This document shows, piece after piece, positions 42,512 to 51,239 of a stretch of DNA of 64,000 bases. The position numbers and the translations under genes are program-made. The notes under the pieces were generated by a model. That model searched no databases. It saw only the letters and a list, made by a program, of their open reading frames with translations, and was not told where the DNA came from. Each line of letters starts with the position of its first letter. Position 1 is the first letter of the stretch. Source of the DNA: Psychromonas sp030397575 (GTDB taxonomy: Bacteria > Pseudomonadota > Gammaproteobacteria > Enterobacterales > Psychromonadaceae); NCBI RefSeq assembly GCF_046250175.1, contig NZ_CP176468.1. One strand, written 5' to 3'.

Positions 42512-43630
42512 TTAAAATGCGCCAAGTACCGTAGTCTTGTTAAGTAATCGAATAGATCCGTTATCCGTATTTGCAATTTCACCTAATGCCATGGCACCAA
42601 TTAATGGCGTTTCTGGCAGGGTGTTTTGTATGATACTTAATTCCTCGTTGATATCTGTTCCAAGAAATGAATCCCTGCTGATGCAGTTAAACAATAGTAA
42701 TGTCTTGTTTTCTTGTTTATCTAGAGCAATTTCATTAGCTACCTTTTGAGTAGAAGCTAACATTTTGTGTTTATCACTTTTTAGTAAATAAACCATTGAA
42801 TTAACTAATACATTACCAACACATTCTAAATATGAAGCATTGGTTTGTATCGGATCCCTTACTAAAATTTCTCCATCTAAAGAGGCCATCCCTAGCGGAA
42901 AACTTTTTGCGTATTCGACAAAAAAGTTGTCTGATAGAGGCACAGCAACTTGTTGCTGAACCACCTTTTTATATAATGAAAAAGTTGATTGGTAATTTAA
43001 CGAGTGGACATAATGCCCATCTGCGGAAGTAACTAAGTATGGGCCATCAGCAATTTCCCAACCATGACCGATGCTATTTATTAATGAGCAAGGTAGTGCA
43101 ATAACTTGTGTGATATAACCTTTAACTCCTTGATTTGTATAAATGACAGGCCGCGGTAAAAAATCTAAAGAGCCTGCACCTCCACCAATGACAGTCACGC
43201 CTGAGCCCATATAATTATAAAAGTGGTCAACAAAATCTTCACTGGCATTGCATAATGCATCGGAAAGGATAAGAAAGCTTTTATGATGTTGAATAACTAA
43301 GCTATTGCTTTGAATGTACTGGTCAATATCACGTTCATCACTGTTATACATAGGGTAATTAATGATTTCTGGCTTAATTCTTAAACCAACAATAATCGCA
43401 CCCTGTGAGTAATTTTTTCCGTGATATATAATCTTAGGAAACATACCTCCACCGATCGGTAACTGACAATCAGATAGTATTTTATTGATCTGTGGTTCAA
43501 GGTAATTGTTATCGACACAGGTCAATAACAACAGGCCTTGGATGTTTTCTTGGCAAACAATATTAATAGCTATGTTTAATTCATCTATAGAGGAACTGTT
43601 CGTAAATCGAACAATAGAAGCCTCTGTCAT
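42512..43630 (-). CDS. FIST-domain sensor protein
   Basis: Cytoplasmic protein of 372 residues. The FIST N-terminal domain (about 25-215, GVTVIGGGAGSLDF, GVKGYITQVIALPCS) and FIST C-terminal domain (GHGWEIADGPYLVT, the GEIAN...LNKTTVLGAF end) are complete. FIST proteins sense small ligands and pass the signal to cyclic-nucleotide or two-component enzymes; a subgroup (NosP) binds heme and senses nitric oxide. Length and operon with a c-di-GMP phosphodiesterase fit a NosP-like role, but I cannot identify the heme ligand, so this is inferred. First gene of a two-gene operon. Confidence 0.87.
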   Translation of the reverse strand: MTEASIVRFTNSSSIDELNIAINIVCQENIQGLLLLTCVDNNYLEPQINKILSDCQLPIGGGMFPKIIYHGKNYSQGAIIVGLRIKPEIINYPMYNSDERDIDQYIQSNSLVIQHHKSFLILSDALCNASEDFVDHFYNYMGSGVTVIGGGAGSLDFLPRPVIYTNQGVKGYITQVIALPCSLINSIGHGWEIADGPYLVTSADGHYVHSLNYQSTFSLYKKVVQQQVAVPLSDNFFVEYAKSFPLGMASLDGEILVRDPIQTNASYLECVGNVLVNSMVYLLKSDKHKMLASTQKVANEIALDKQENKTLLLFNCISRDSFLGTDINEELSIIQNTLPETPLIGAMALGEIANTDNGSIRLLNKTTVLGAF

Positions 43631-44031
43631 AACGCTTACTCCTTATTTAACAGTATTTAATATGGGGTGCTAAAATGACTTGGTAATATTTATGTGAAAT
43701 AAAAATATAGCCTATTTTTTTTAATACACCTAAGTGTTTTATAATCAATATCCCACTTTGTGATTAGTTAGACTCTATTTCCTTCACTAAGTTGATTTGT
43801 ATCTAGCCAGTTGGTACGTATTTTAGGTGGGCTTTAAACTTTTATGTTTTTATAAAGTCGTATGTAGCCTGAAGATTAATCTTCAGTAAAGATATAATAA
43901 TTGGATTCTTTTAATTCTATTATCCAGTACAATTAAACTATCATTTAATAAATAAGATACAGCATTCGACTGTTTCTTTTGATCCTACAGCCTAATAATA
44001 ATGACTACTACAGAAGGAAAATAAATAGCTA
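43631..44031. other. 401-base intergenic region with perfect 18-bp palindrome
   Basis: Divergent promoter region between the FIST operon (minus) and the CPA1 antiporter (plus). No gene is seen. CTGAAGATTAATCTTCAG at 43869-43886 is a perfect palindrome about 150 bases upstream of the antiporter. It is a possible operator or cruciform site; the binder is unknown. Confidence 0.5.
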
Positions 44032-45222
44032 ATGTCATACCAACTTATACTGATCTGTATTGCTGCCTTAATTGGTATTGGTATTCTCCTACACCATCCA
44101 TCGCGTACCTTTGGTATCCCTTCTTTGCTTATCTTTATGGGAGTAGGGTTATTATTTGGTAATGGTGAGTTTGATTTTGTTTACGATAATTTCGCATTAA
44201 CATCAATAGTCGGTAGTATTGCGCTTAATATTATTGTATTTGTTGGGGGGCTAAACACCTCCAAAAGAAGTGTACGAGTTGCTTACCGTGAAGGAAGCGT
44301 TTTATCTACCTTGGGTGTGCTATTAACTACATTATTCTTTTCGCTTATTCTATGGTGGTTATTAGACTTCTCCTTTATTTTGTGTCTTTTATTTGCTGCC
44401 ATTGTCTCCTCTACTGATGCTGCAGCGGTATTTTCTATACTACAATCTAAAAAATTAAAACTAAAAGAGAAAACGGATACAGTATTAGAGTTTGAATCTG
44501 CTACTAATGACCCGATTGCATTAATTCTAGTTGTTTTATTAACAGGAATGGCATTAACACCAGAAACTGCGGTATCTGTAAGTGATGTTAGCTTAGAGTT
44601 GGTCACGCAAATCTTTAGTGCTTTGTTTATTGCATTTTGTGTTGGACGCTTATGTATATGGCTGTTGAATCATATCAAGCTGGAAGAGTACGGCCTCATC
44701 CCAGTGTTTGTTTTAGTGAGTTTTGTTTTAGCTACTTATGGTAGTGAACTGGCTGGCGGCAATATATTACTCGCCTCTTATGTGGTTGGGGTAATAATTG
44801 GTAATGGTTTAAAGCGAGGCAGGGAAATAAGTAAACATTTTTTTAATAGCTTATCTTGGTTAGCGCAAGCACTAATGTTTATTGCACTTGGATTACAGAT
44901 TTTTCCAAATCAATTATTTGATGTTTTATATCAATCGATTATACCTGCTCTACTATTAATTTTGATTGCTCGACCGTTAGCAGTGCAAATATGTTATCTG
45001 TTCTTCCCCAAAACAACTTGGAGAAAACGTTTGTTTATTTCCTCAATTGGTTTGAAAGGTGCAACGCCAATTGTATTTGCATTAATCCCAGCGGCAGCTG
45101 GCGTAGAATCATCTTTAATTATGGTTGATATGGTTTTCTTTATTGTTTTAATTTCTGTATTTTTGCAGGGGGCTGCCATTGAGCCTTTAGCTAAAAAGTT
45201 ACAGCTTAATATAGAAAAATAA
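44032..45222 (+). CDS. CPA1-type cation/proton antiporter lacking regulatory domain (NhaP2/CvrA-like)
   Basis: Inner-membrane antiporter of 396 residues with about 12 spans, of the NhaP2/CvrA potassium-proton branch. Conserved FVGGLNTSKRSVRVA, SSTDAAAVFSIL and the core ESATNDPIAL are visible; the final span region GLKGATPIVFALIPAAAG matches NhaP proteins. E. coli CvrA and V. cholerae NhaP2 carry a C-terminal TrkA_C and CorC-like regulatory tail; this protein stops right after the membrane core, so it is a natural tail-less version rather than an interrupted gene (the stop is followed by intact intergenic sequence and a terminator). Ion inferred: K+ or Na+. Confidence 0.88.
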   Translation: MSYQLILICIAALIGIGILLHHPSRTFGIPSLLIFMGVGLLFGNGEFDFVYDNFALTSIVGSIALNIIVFVGGLNTSKRSVRVAYREGSVLSTLGVLLTTLFFSLILWWLLDFSFILCLLFAAIVSSTDAAAVFSILQSKKLKLKEKTDTVLEFESATNDPIALILVVLLTGMALTPETAVSVSDVSLELVTQIFSALFIAFCVGRLCIWLLNHIKLEEYGLIPVFVLVSFVLATYGSELAGGNILLASYVVGVIIGNGLKRGREISKHFFNSLSWLAQALMFIALGLQIFPNQLFDVLYQSIIPALLLILIARPLAVQICYLFFPKTTWRKRLFISSIGLKGATPIVFALIPAAAGVESSLIMVDMVFFIVLISVFLQGAAIEPLAKKLQLNIEK

Positions 45223-45262
45223 GAACCTCTTAAATATCACCTCATTTCTGTTTTTAACATTT

Positions 45263-45322
45263 AGCGTTAATAGTAGCTAAACAAGATAATAATATTGCTT
45301 GTTTAGCTACTCTATTAACGCT
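45263..45322. terminator. Large bidirectional hairpin between antiporter and tctA
   Basis: An about 24-bp near-perfect stem (AGCGTTAATA-GTAGCTAAACAAG against its complement ending TATTAACGCT) lies between convergent stops of the antiporter and tctA. It abuts the tctA stop codon. The long stem is unusual for a simple terminator, but the location fits a bidirectional one. Confidence 0.8.
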
Positions 45323-46810
45323 TTATTTCTGTTTTTTTAATTCGCGTTTTTTCAGTTTTACAGTGGAATAAACAGAGAAGATAGCAAATAAAATAAAGGC
45401 TAATGCAATCGGTCTATCGTATATAAATGACCAACTTCCTTCATACAAGATCAATGATTTTCTTAAGTTTGTTTCTGCCATCGGCCCCAGAATGATCGCC
45501 AATAAAATAGGTGAAGAGGGAATGTCGAGTTTATTTAAAATAAAGCCTAATAAACCAAACGTAATCGCAATACCCACATCAAACATTGAATTATTAATAG
45601 CATAAGCACCAATTACTGAAAGGAAGATAATAATAGGAATCATCATTATTTTAGGCACTTCTATAATCCTGCAAAAAAAGCGTATTCCTAAAAAACCAAT
45701 AATTAACATCACTATATTAGCCACAATCATGGAGCTAAAAATCCCGTAAACAATTTCTGGGTTTTGTGTGAATAAAAGAGGCCCTGGTGTTAAACCTTGC
45801 ACGATTAATGCGCCTAATAATACTGCTGAAACGGCATCACCTGGAACACCTAAAGTAAGCAAGGGCACTAATGAACCGCCTGTTACCCCATTATTACCTG
45901 ATTCAGCTGCAGCTAAACCGTGCATAGAACCATTTCCAAACTCTTCGGGGTTTTTAGCAACTCGCTTGGCTTCGTTATAACAAGCAAAGGCAGAAATATC
46001 GGCACCAGCACCGGGAACAGAGCCAATAGAGGTACCAATCAATGCACTTTTAATACTGGTTGGTAAAATCTTTTTAAAGTCAGAGAAGCTTAAAAAATTG
46101 TAACTAAACTTTGGCGGGATATCCTGTTTATCACTGGCGATTTTTTCTAGTTGATTTAACCCTTCGGCAATGGCGAATAAACCAATTAACACAGGGATAA
46201 TGTTAATGCCGCTGTATAGATCTAACACGCCAAAAGTGAAACGAGGAACACTGCTGATTGGATCTAATCCGACCATAGAGATTAATAAGCCTATAGTACC
46301 GGCTAATAAGCCTTTCATTATATTTTTAGCTGATACACTAGCAATAATCGTTAATCCAAATAAGGCTAATGCAAAGTATTCTGGCGCATTAAAGCGTAAA
46401 GCAAAGTCTGCTAGCATTGGGGCGACACCAATCAATACAACAGTACTGATTAAACCACCAATAAACGATGCAACAGCTGCAATACTTAATGCCTTTGCTG
46501 CAAGTCCTTTAATAGCCATTGTATGACCATCTAGTACGGTTGCAGCAGATGCTGGTGTACCAGGCGTTTTTAATAATATAGCGGCAATTGAACCACCATA
46601 AATGCCACCAATATAAACCCCAATTAACATTACTAATGCGGGGGTTGGCATCATTGAAAAGGTAAAAGGTAATAATATTGCAACGCCCATGGTAGCTGTT
46701 AATCCAGGGAGCGCCCCTAAAATTACCCCACCTAAAACACCTAATACTAATACCGGGAAAACCTCCATACTAAAGGCAGAGGCAAACCCACTGAGTAAAT
46801 ATTCCATCAT
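45323..46810 (-). CDS. tctA: Tripartite tricarboxylate transporter large membrane subunit TctA
   Basis: Inner-membrane subunit of 495 residues with about 12 spans, forming the translocation channel of a secondary, binding-protein-dependent carboxylate transporter. Family motifs: GVLGGVILGALPGLTATMG at the start, GGIYGGSIAAILLKTPGTPASAAT, and GTSIGSVPGAGADISAFACYNEAKRVAKNPEEFG. It follows tctB by nine bases. Together with tctB and tctC the system is complete; no tctDE two-component genes are next to it. Substrate unknown, probably a di- or tricarboxylate. Confidence 0.94.
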   Translation of the reverse strand: MMEYLLSGFASAFSMEVFPVLVLGVLGGVILGALPGLTATMGVAILLPFTFSMMPTPALVMLIGVYIGGIYGGSIAAILLKTPGTPASAATVLDGHTMAIKGLAAKALSIAAVASFIGGLISTVVLIGVAPMLADFALRFNAPEYFALALFGLTIIASVSAKNIMKGLLAGTIGLLISMVGLDPISSVPRFTFGVLDLYSGINIIPVLIGLFAIAEGLNQLEKIASDKQDIPPKFSYNFLSFSDFKKILPTSIKSALIGTSIGSVPGAGADISAFACYNEAKRVAKNPEEFGNGSMHGLAAAESGNNGVTGGSLVPLLTLGVPGDAVSAVLLGALIVQGLTPGPLLFTQNPEIVYGIFSSMIVANIVMLIIGFLGIRFFCRIIEVPKIMMIPIIIFLSVIGAYAINNSMFDVGIAITFGLLGFILNKLDIPSSPILLAIILGPMAETNLRKSLILYEGSWSFIYDRPIALAFILFAIFSVYSTVKLKKRELKKQK

Positions 46811-46819
46811 AATAATAAC

Positions 46820-47266
46820 CTAGAAAAAGAGTAAGCCTTCAGGCAGGGAGATAATAAACACGTCTGAAAATAAAAAGTAGATCGCTAAAACAAACACCCA
46901 AGCAACCACATAATAGATCGGTTTTTTAACGCGGTAATAAATTAAGTAGTAAGTAAAACCAATTAGGCTCGCTGGTAAATAACCCACCAAAGTAATTAAA
47001 GCTGCATAGCCTACTAATAAGGTAAAACCAAAAATAGAGTGGCTAGATAAAAGTGGCTGCTCCTGCTCGACCTGTTTCTTTCGTTGATGCTGAATAATCA
47101 ACACACAGCATATTAAGATTTGAATCACGACAATTACAGTAGGAAAAAAACCAGCACCCACCGGAGAAGCTTGATATAGAGGCTCTGGAAATTGAGTGAT
47201 AAAGCCCAATATGACTAAGCTTAAGATAATCACGAAGCTTGGTAGTACTAGATGGCGATTGAGCAT
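46820..47266 (-). CDS. tctB: Tripartite tricarboxylate transporter small membrane subunit TctB
   Basis: Small membrane subunit of 148 residues with four hydrophobic spans and low sequence conservation, identified by size, spans (segments such as VILSLVILGFITQFPEPLYQ) and position between tctC and tctA. Start placed at ATG 47266, four bases after GGGAGG; ATG codons at 47278 and 47269 lie before or against that site and are less likely. Confidence 0.88.
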   Translation of the reverse strand: MLNRHLVLPSFVIILSLVILGFITQFPEPLYQASPVGAGFFPTVIVVIQILICCVLIIQHQRKKQVEQEQPLLSSHSIFGFTLLVGYAALITLVGYLPASLIGFTYYLIYYRVKKPIYYVVAWVFVLAIYFLFSDVFIISLPEGLLFF

Positions 47267-47333
47267 CATACCTCCCATTTTATTGATTGAAAGATGGGTT
47301 AAGGCTGACCTTAACCCTATTTAGCGCCTGTTA

Positions 47334-48260
47334 TTATTTAATAAACTGACTTAATACTTTGGTATCTTCTTTAACAAAGTCAGTGAACTCTTGTGCTTTT
47401 AATGGGTGAATAGTCATTGCACCTTTTGCCATGAACTCTTTAAATTGTTCAGAGGCCATTGCTTGATCAAAAGCGTTACCTAGAATTTCAATAATCTCAT
47501 CAGGTGTGCCTTTAGGTGCGCCAATACCGCGCCATGTACCGGTTGTAACATCTAAACCTTGTTCTTTTAATGTTGGTACATCTGGAATGTAAGAGATGCG
47601 TTCTTCTGACATCACACCTAATGCTTTTAATTGACCAGAACGAAGTTGAGCAATTGCTTCACCAGGTGTCACCATAGTTACTTGCGTATGGTGACCTAGT
47701 ACTGAAGGAATAGCTTCTGCCGAACCGTTATAAGGTACAGCATTTAATTTGATATCTTGGTTTTGCTCTAAGGCCATTAAGTAAAAGTTAGGAGCGGCAG
47801 TCGATGCGAATTTAACTTTTCCAGGTGTTTTCTTTGCTTCTGCGACTAAATCGTTGACCGTATTAAATGGGCTGTCAGCAGGCACTAAAATAACTGCAGG
47901 ATCTAAGTTAACCATACGAATTAACTTAAAATCATCAGCTGTATGCTGCATTAATCCCATTTGTGGTAATGAAGCAATCTCACGAGTTACCACTGTTAAC
48001 GTATACCCATCAGGTCTTTGCTGCGCGCCAAAGCTCATTCCTACCGCACCTGCGCCGCCAGTTCTGTTCATTACCGAAATACTGGTACCTAAAATATCTT
48101 TGGCACTGTTTGCTAAAGTACGGCCCACCGCATCTGTGCCACCACCTGCGCCAAATGGCACAATTAGTCGTATATTTTTAGCTGGATAATCAGCTGCAAA
48201 TGTACTTGCTGACATAATTAATCCTGCGCTGATCAGTGCTGTTTTAAGTAGTTTTCTCAT
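47334..48260 (-). CDS. tctC: Tripartite tricarboxylate transporter periplasmic binding protein TctC
   Basis: Extracytoplasmic binding protein of 308 residues (Bug/TctC family). The signal peptide MRKLLKTALISAGLIMSAST ends near FAADYP. The family motif RLIVPFGAGGGTDAVGRTLA is followed by NRTGGAGAVGMSFGAQQRPDGYTL, and VKFASTAAPNFYLMAL completes the ligand loop region. The start is ATG 48260 after AAAGGAA; a longer frame to 48305 adds unsuitable basic residues before the signal. First gene of the operon. Confidence 0.94.
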   Translation of the reverse strand: MRKLLKTALISAGLIMSASTFAADYPAKNIRLIVPFGAGGGTDAVGRTLANSAKDILGTSISVMNRTGGAGAVGMSFGAQQRPDGYTLTVVTREIASLPQMGLMQHTADDFKLIRMVNLDPAVILVPADSPFNTVNDLVAEAKKTPGKVKFASTAAPNFYLMALEQNQDIKLNAVPYNGSAEAIPSVLGHHTQVTMVTPGEAIAQLRSGQLKALGVMSEERISYIPDVPTLKEQGLDVTTGTWRGIGAPKGTPDEIIEILGNAFDQAMASEQFKEFMAKGAMTIHPLKAQEFTDFVKEDTKVLSQFIK

Positions 48261-49224
48261 CGTTTCATTCCTTTTATGGATAAAAATGGCTTCTTTCTTA
48301 ATCACTATTTCTGACGTTTGTTTGAATCTTTAATAAAACAGTTTTATGTTTTTACCTGTAAAAATGAATCAAAAGCTGATTCAGGAAATTCAATAAAACA
48401 AACTTTATTTGTTAAAACTTTGTAATCGAAGAGTAAAGGAAGATTATTTTTTTAGCATTGCATAGGTCACGAAAGTGATCGACAAAATGCGTTCTTTGTC
48501 AGGAAATGAGATCTTTCATTGATTTTTGGTTTTTTTTACAACTAAATTTATCTGTTTCTTTATTGGTTTATTGTTTTATAAGTATGACTTAATGTGATTT
48601 TTCTCTTATTAATTTCTTCTTTTTTCTATTAATGAAATAGAAGGTTTAATGAATTTTTTAAGATAACTAAGCTGTTATTTATCTATTTTTAGGTGTTTTA
48701 TTTTTTATATTTAAAATAATAAATAGCTTTTTACATTGATTTTAAAAGGGATGGTTAAGGTTTTGGGGCCTGAGTTCTTGGCGTGATTATTAAATGTGTG
48801 GAGAAATAGTTATATTCATTTAATTGGTTATTCCATATTTGGGACGATATTCGATGAATATTTATTTTGTAATATTATAAACCTATGAAAGGGAGTGGTT
48901 TGGGTGTTAGTTGAACGCTAATGTTGTATATATAAATCGACATAATTAACCCTATTTCATCTATTTATCCTGTAGCATTATTTGGATAGAAGTGATTTCG
49001 TTGATAATAGATTCTTTGCTGCAACAGGCTTGGGCTATTATTTTAAATAGCCTCAGTTATGGGTAAGTAAAACGATGCAATATTGCTATTTTTGCAGACT
49101 TTTGCATTAAATCCTCCCGCTTTCACTTTCTAAAATTGAGGTTAAATAACACTGAATGTAGTGTTATTTTTGTAAGCCGAGTATATTCCTTATTTACCCC
49201 TCTCCATTTTAAAAGGATATTACG
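48261..49224. other. 964-base noncoding region upstream of tctC and the cytochrome b562-like gene
   Basis: No gene is supported on either strand. Inverted repeats seen: TGAATCA/TGATTCA at 48365-48383 (about 105 bases upstream of tctC, a possible operator), GGCTATT/AATAGCC at 49033-49052, and a strong terminator-like hairpin at 49144-49172. The region is AT-rich; a divergent promoter pair and possibly a short noncoding RNA ending at 49172 would fit the terminator position. Confidence 0.45.
49144..49172 (+). terminator. Intrinsic terminator upstream of cytochrome b562-like gene
   Basis: AAATAACACT / AGTGTTATTT, a perfect 10-bp stem with a six-base loop, followed directly by a T-run. It lies 53 bases before the start codon of the downstream plus-strand gene with no gene upstream on that strand. 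It ends either a leader RNA or a small RNA, or the stop of an unrecognised transcript. Confidence 0.75.
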
Positions 49225-49704
49225 ATGAGTATGATCAAAAGCAAATTAGCTTTTACTTTATTAGGTGCATTATTTTTTACTCAACCTGCTAGTTTAGTGT
49301 TTGCACATGCCGAACATTGTGGCATTAAAGAAACCGTATTGGGCGATACGATGAAGTATATTAAAAGCGAGTTAAGAGCTTACAACAAAGGTTTCAAGGC
49401 TGATAATAAAGCAGAAATGCAAGATCATATTAATGAATTGATTATGTTAAGTGGCAAAGCTGAAGCATTAATGCCAGTGGTCATTGAAAATATGGATGGT
49501 GAACATGGTGAATCATCTAATGAATTGACCGAACTGCAAAAACAGCAGTATAAGCAATACCAACAGCAAATAAGTGAAATGACTCATACCTTTAAAAAGA
49601 TCAAAGCAAGTTCAGACCCTGCTGAGATCAGCTCATTGTTAGAAATAGTGAATCAACAGAAAAAACAAGGGCATAAATCTTTCCGCCAAAACTGTAAAAA
49701 TTAG
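49225..49704 (+). CDS. Periplasmic cytochrome b562-like four-helix protein
   Basis: Secreted protein of 159 residues. The signal peptide (IKSKLAFTLLGALFFTQPASLVFAHA) is followed by about 130 residues of amphipathic helix: DTMKYIKSELRAYNKG, ELIMLSGKAEALMPVVIE, QQQISEMTHTFKKI and KKQGHKSFRQNC. A Met in the first helix and the His of QGHKSF match the heme ligand positions of cytochrome b562. Cysteines after the signal (EHCGIKE) and at the C-terminus (QNCKN) could form a disulfide, which E. coli b562 lacks. Start ATG 49225 follows AAGGATATTACG. Heme binding is inferred. Confidence 0.8.
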   Translation: MSMIKSKLAFTLLGALFFTQPASLVFAHAEHCGIKETVLGDTMKYIKSELRAYNKGFKADNKAEMQDHINELIMLSGKAEALMPVVIENMDGEHGESSNELTELQKQQYKQYQQQISEMTHTFKKIKASSDPAEISSLLEIVNQQKKQGHKSFRQNCKN

Positions 49705-49752
49705 CGGTAGATTGATTAACGCAGTACAATAATACTGCGTTAAGCTAAAACT

Positions 49753-50187
49753 TTAACGGTTGGCTAAAAATACTTTCGAAGGATCAACCAGTAATCGCTT
49801 ACCAATCGCCTCACGTCCGAATAGCATTAGATAGTTCATATCAGCACGGTCAGTTAAGGTTATTTCAATCGGCCATGTTTCACTGCCTAAGGTCATCGGT
49901 GTTTCAATGACATAACGTTCCTCTGAAGTACCGTTGGATGACTTAATCTTGCGAATGTCACTAATTAAAGCGCTACAAGAAATCAACCTTTTGACATTAT
50001 GAATATCAGGGTGAATATCAAATTTTACCCAAGGTTGTCCCTTGTCCATATACTTGACAATATTATCAACATGTAATGATGAGGTCTTTGCTCCAGTATC
50101 AACACGCACTTGCATCTCTTTAATACCTAGTTCAGGTAAATCTATTGATTCAAGGCGACCAATAATCATTTTATCTTTAGATTGCAT
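49753..50187 (-). CDS. Retropepsin-like ATP-dependent zinc protease family protein (RimB-like)
   Basis: Small protein of 144 residues of the family often named ATP-dependent zinc protease, with the retropepsin-like motif RVDTGAKTSSLHV and the C-terminal MLFGREAIGKRLLVDPSKVF. Family members are encoded beside rimK, and Pseudomonas RimB belongs to this group. Start ATG 50187 follows AGGA; a longer frame from GTG 50208 overlaps the upstream gene and has no signal. Third gene of the rimK operon. Suggested role: removal or modification of glutamate tails added by RimK; inferred. Confidence 0.85.
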   Translation of the reverse strand: MQSKDKMIIGRLESIDLPELGIKEMQVRVDTGAKTSSLHVDNIVKYMDKGQPWVKFDIHPDIHNVKRLISCSALISDIRKIKSSNGTSEERYVIETPMTLGSETWPIEITLTDRADMNYLMLFGREAIGKRLLVDPSKVFLANR

Positions 50188-50188
50188 G

Positions 50189-51235
50189 TTATTTATTTCC
50201 TGTTGCACTGGTACGATTTAAATCATCTTCAGGGCGCAAGAAATCTTGTACTGATTCAATGTGCTCAAATACTGCTTCATCGTCTTCTTTAAAGTATGCA
50301 ATATGGAACATAGCTTCACCTTCTTGCACTAGTGGTATATTTTGTTGGCCAATTAAAATACCAGAGCGAGTTGCTTTAACGACCCCTAAAATTTCACCAT
50401 AAGGGCTGCCGATTTCTGCTAGTTTATCGCCACTTGTTACGCGGTCACCTAGTTCAACTAAATGTTTAACAACACCACTGGCATTGGCACGTAACCAGCC
50501 GCTGCTATTGGCAATATAAGGTTCTTTTAACTTACGTTTTGAGGTTATTTGACGCATCATTTTTAGGTGGCGCAACACATTCTCGATGCCTTTAATACCG
50601 GCATTAATTGAGAAATCATCAAAGCGCAATGCTTCACCTGCTTCGTATAAAAGTACTTTAGTACCATTGTCCACAGCAGATTCACGTAATGAACCATCTA
50701 CTACATTAGAGTGTAATACCACTGGGCATGCAAATATTTGTGCTAATGTTTTAGTTTCAGGGTCGTTCATGTCACCACGGATTTGTGGCAAGTTAGAGCG
50801 GTGGATTGCCCCCGTATGTAAATCAATTCCATAGTCACAATGTTGCACTATTTGTGTTAAAAATATGTGTGCGACACGCGCCGCTAATGAGCCCTTTGCT
50901 GACCCTGGAAAGCAGCGATTTAAATCGCGTCGATCTGGCATATAACGGCTTTGATTCACAACACCATAAACATTCACCATAGGCACTGCAATTACAGTGC
51001 CGCGGATTATTTTAAAATTAGGTTTATTAATTAAACGACGAATAATTTCAATACCGTTTAACTCATCACCATGTACAGCTGCACTAATAAAAATAGTGGG
51101 GCCATCTTTAGCTCCACGGATAATTTGTACAGGCAATGATACTTCAGCATCTGTATATAACTTGGCAACGGGTAATTCAATTTTACATTGTGTACCCGGT
51201 AAAATATCAAACTCGCCAATGCGTAATGTTTTCAT
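50189..51235 (-). CDS. Succinylglutamate desuccinylase/aspartoacylase-family metallohydrolase
   Basis: M14-like zinc hydrolase of 348 residues. The zinc ligands His and Glu are in AAVHGDELNGIEI (residue about 54-62), with IDLHTGAIHRSNLPQIRGD following. The C-terminal lobe (WLRANASGVVKHLVELGDRVTSGDKLAEIGSP) resembles a biotinyl-lipoyl fold seen in this subgroup. The natural substrate is unknown; the operon with rimK and a RimB-like protease suggests cleavage of an amide formed on glutamate tails. It begins four bases after rimK stop, and its stop is one base before the protease start. Confidence 0.87.
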   Translation of the reverse strand: MKTLRIGEFDILPGTQCKIELPVAKLYTDAEVSLPVQIIRGAKDGPTIFISAAVHGDELNGIEIIRRLINKPNFKIIRGTVIAVPMVNVYGVVNQSRYMPDRRDLNRCFPGSAKGSLAARVAHIFLTQIVQHCDYGIDLHTGAIHRSNLPQIRGDMNDPETKTLAQIFACPVVLHSNVVDGSLRESAVDNGTKVLLYEAGEALRFDDFSINAGIKGIENVLRHLKMMRQITSKRKLKEPYIANSSGWLRANASGVVKHLVELGDRVTSGDKLAEIGSPYGEILGVVKATRSGILIGQQNIPLVQEGEAMFHIAYFKEDDEAVFEHIESVQDFLRPEDDLNRTSATGNK

Positions 51236-51239
51236 CTAA

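Noticed and set aside
28254..43825. Twelve-base sequence TTGGTACGTATT occurring near 28254 and 43813.
   Set aside because: Only two copies, in AT-rich intergenic DNA, without symmetry or consistent spacing to genes; may be chance.
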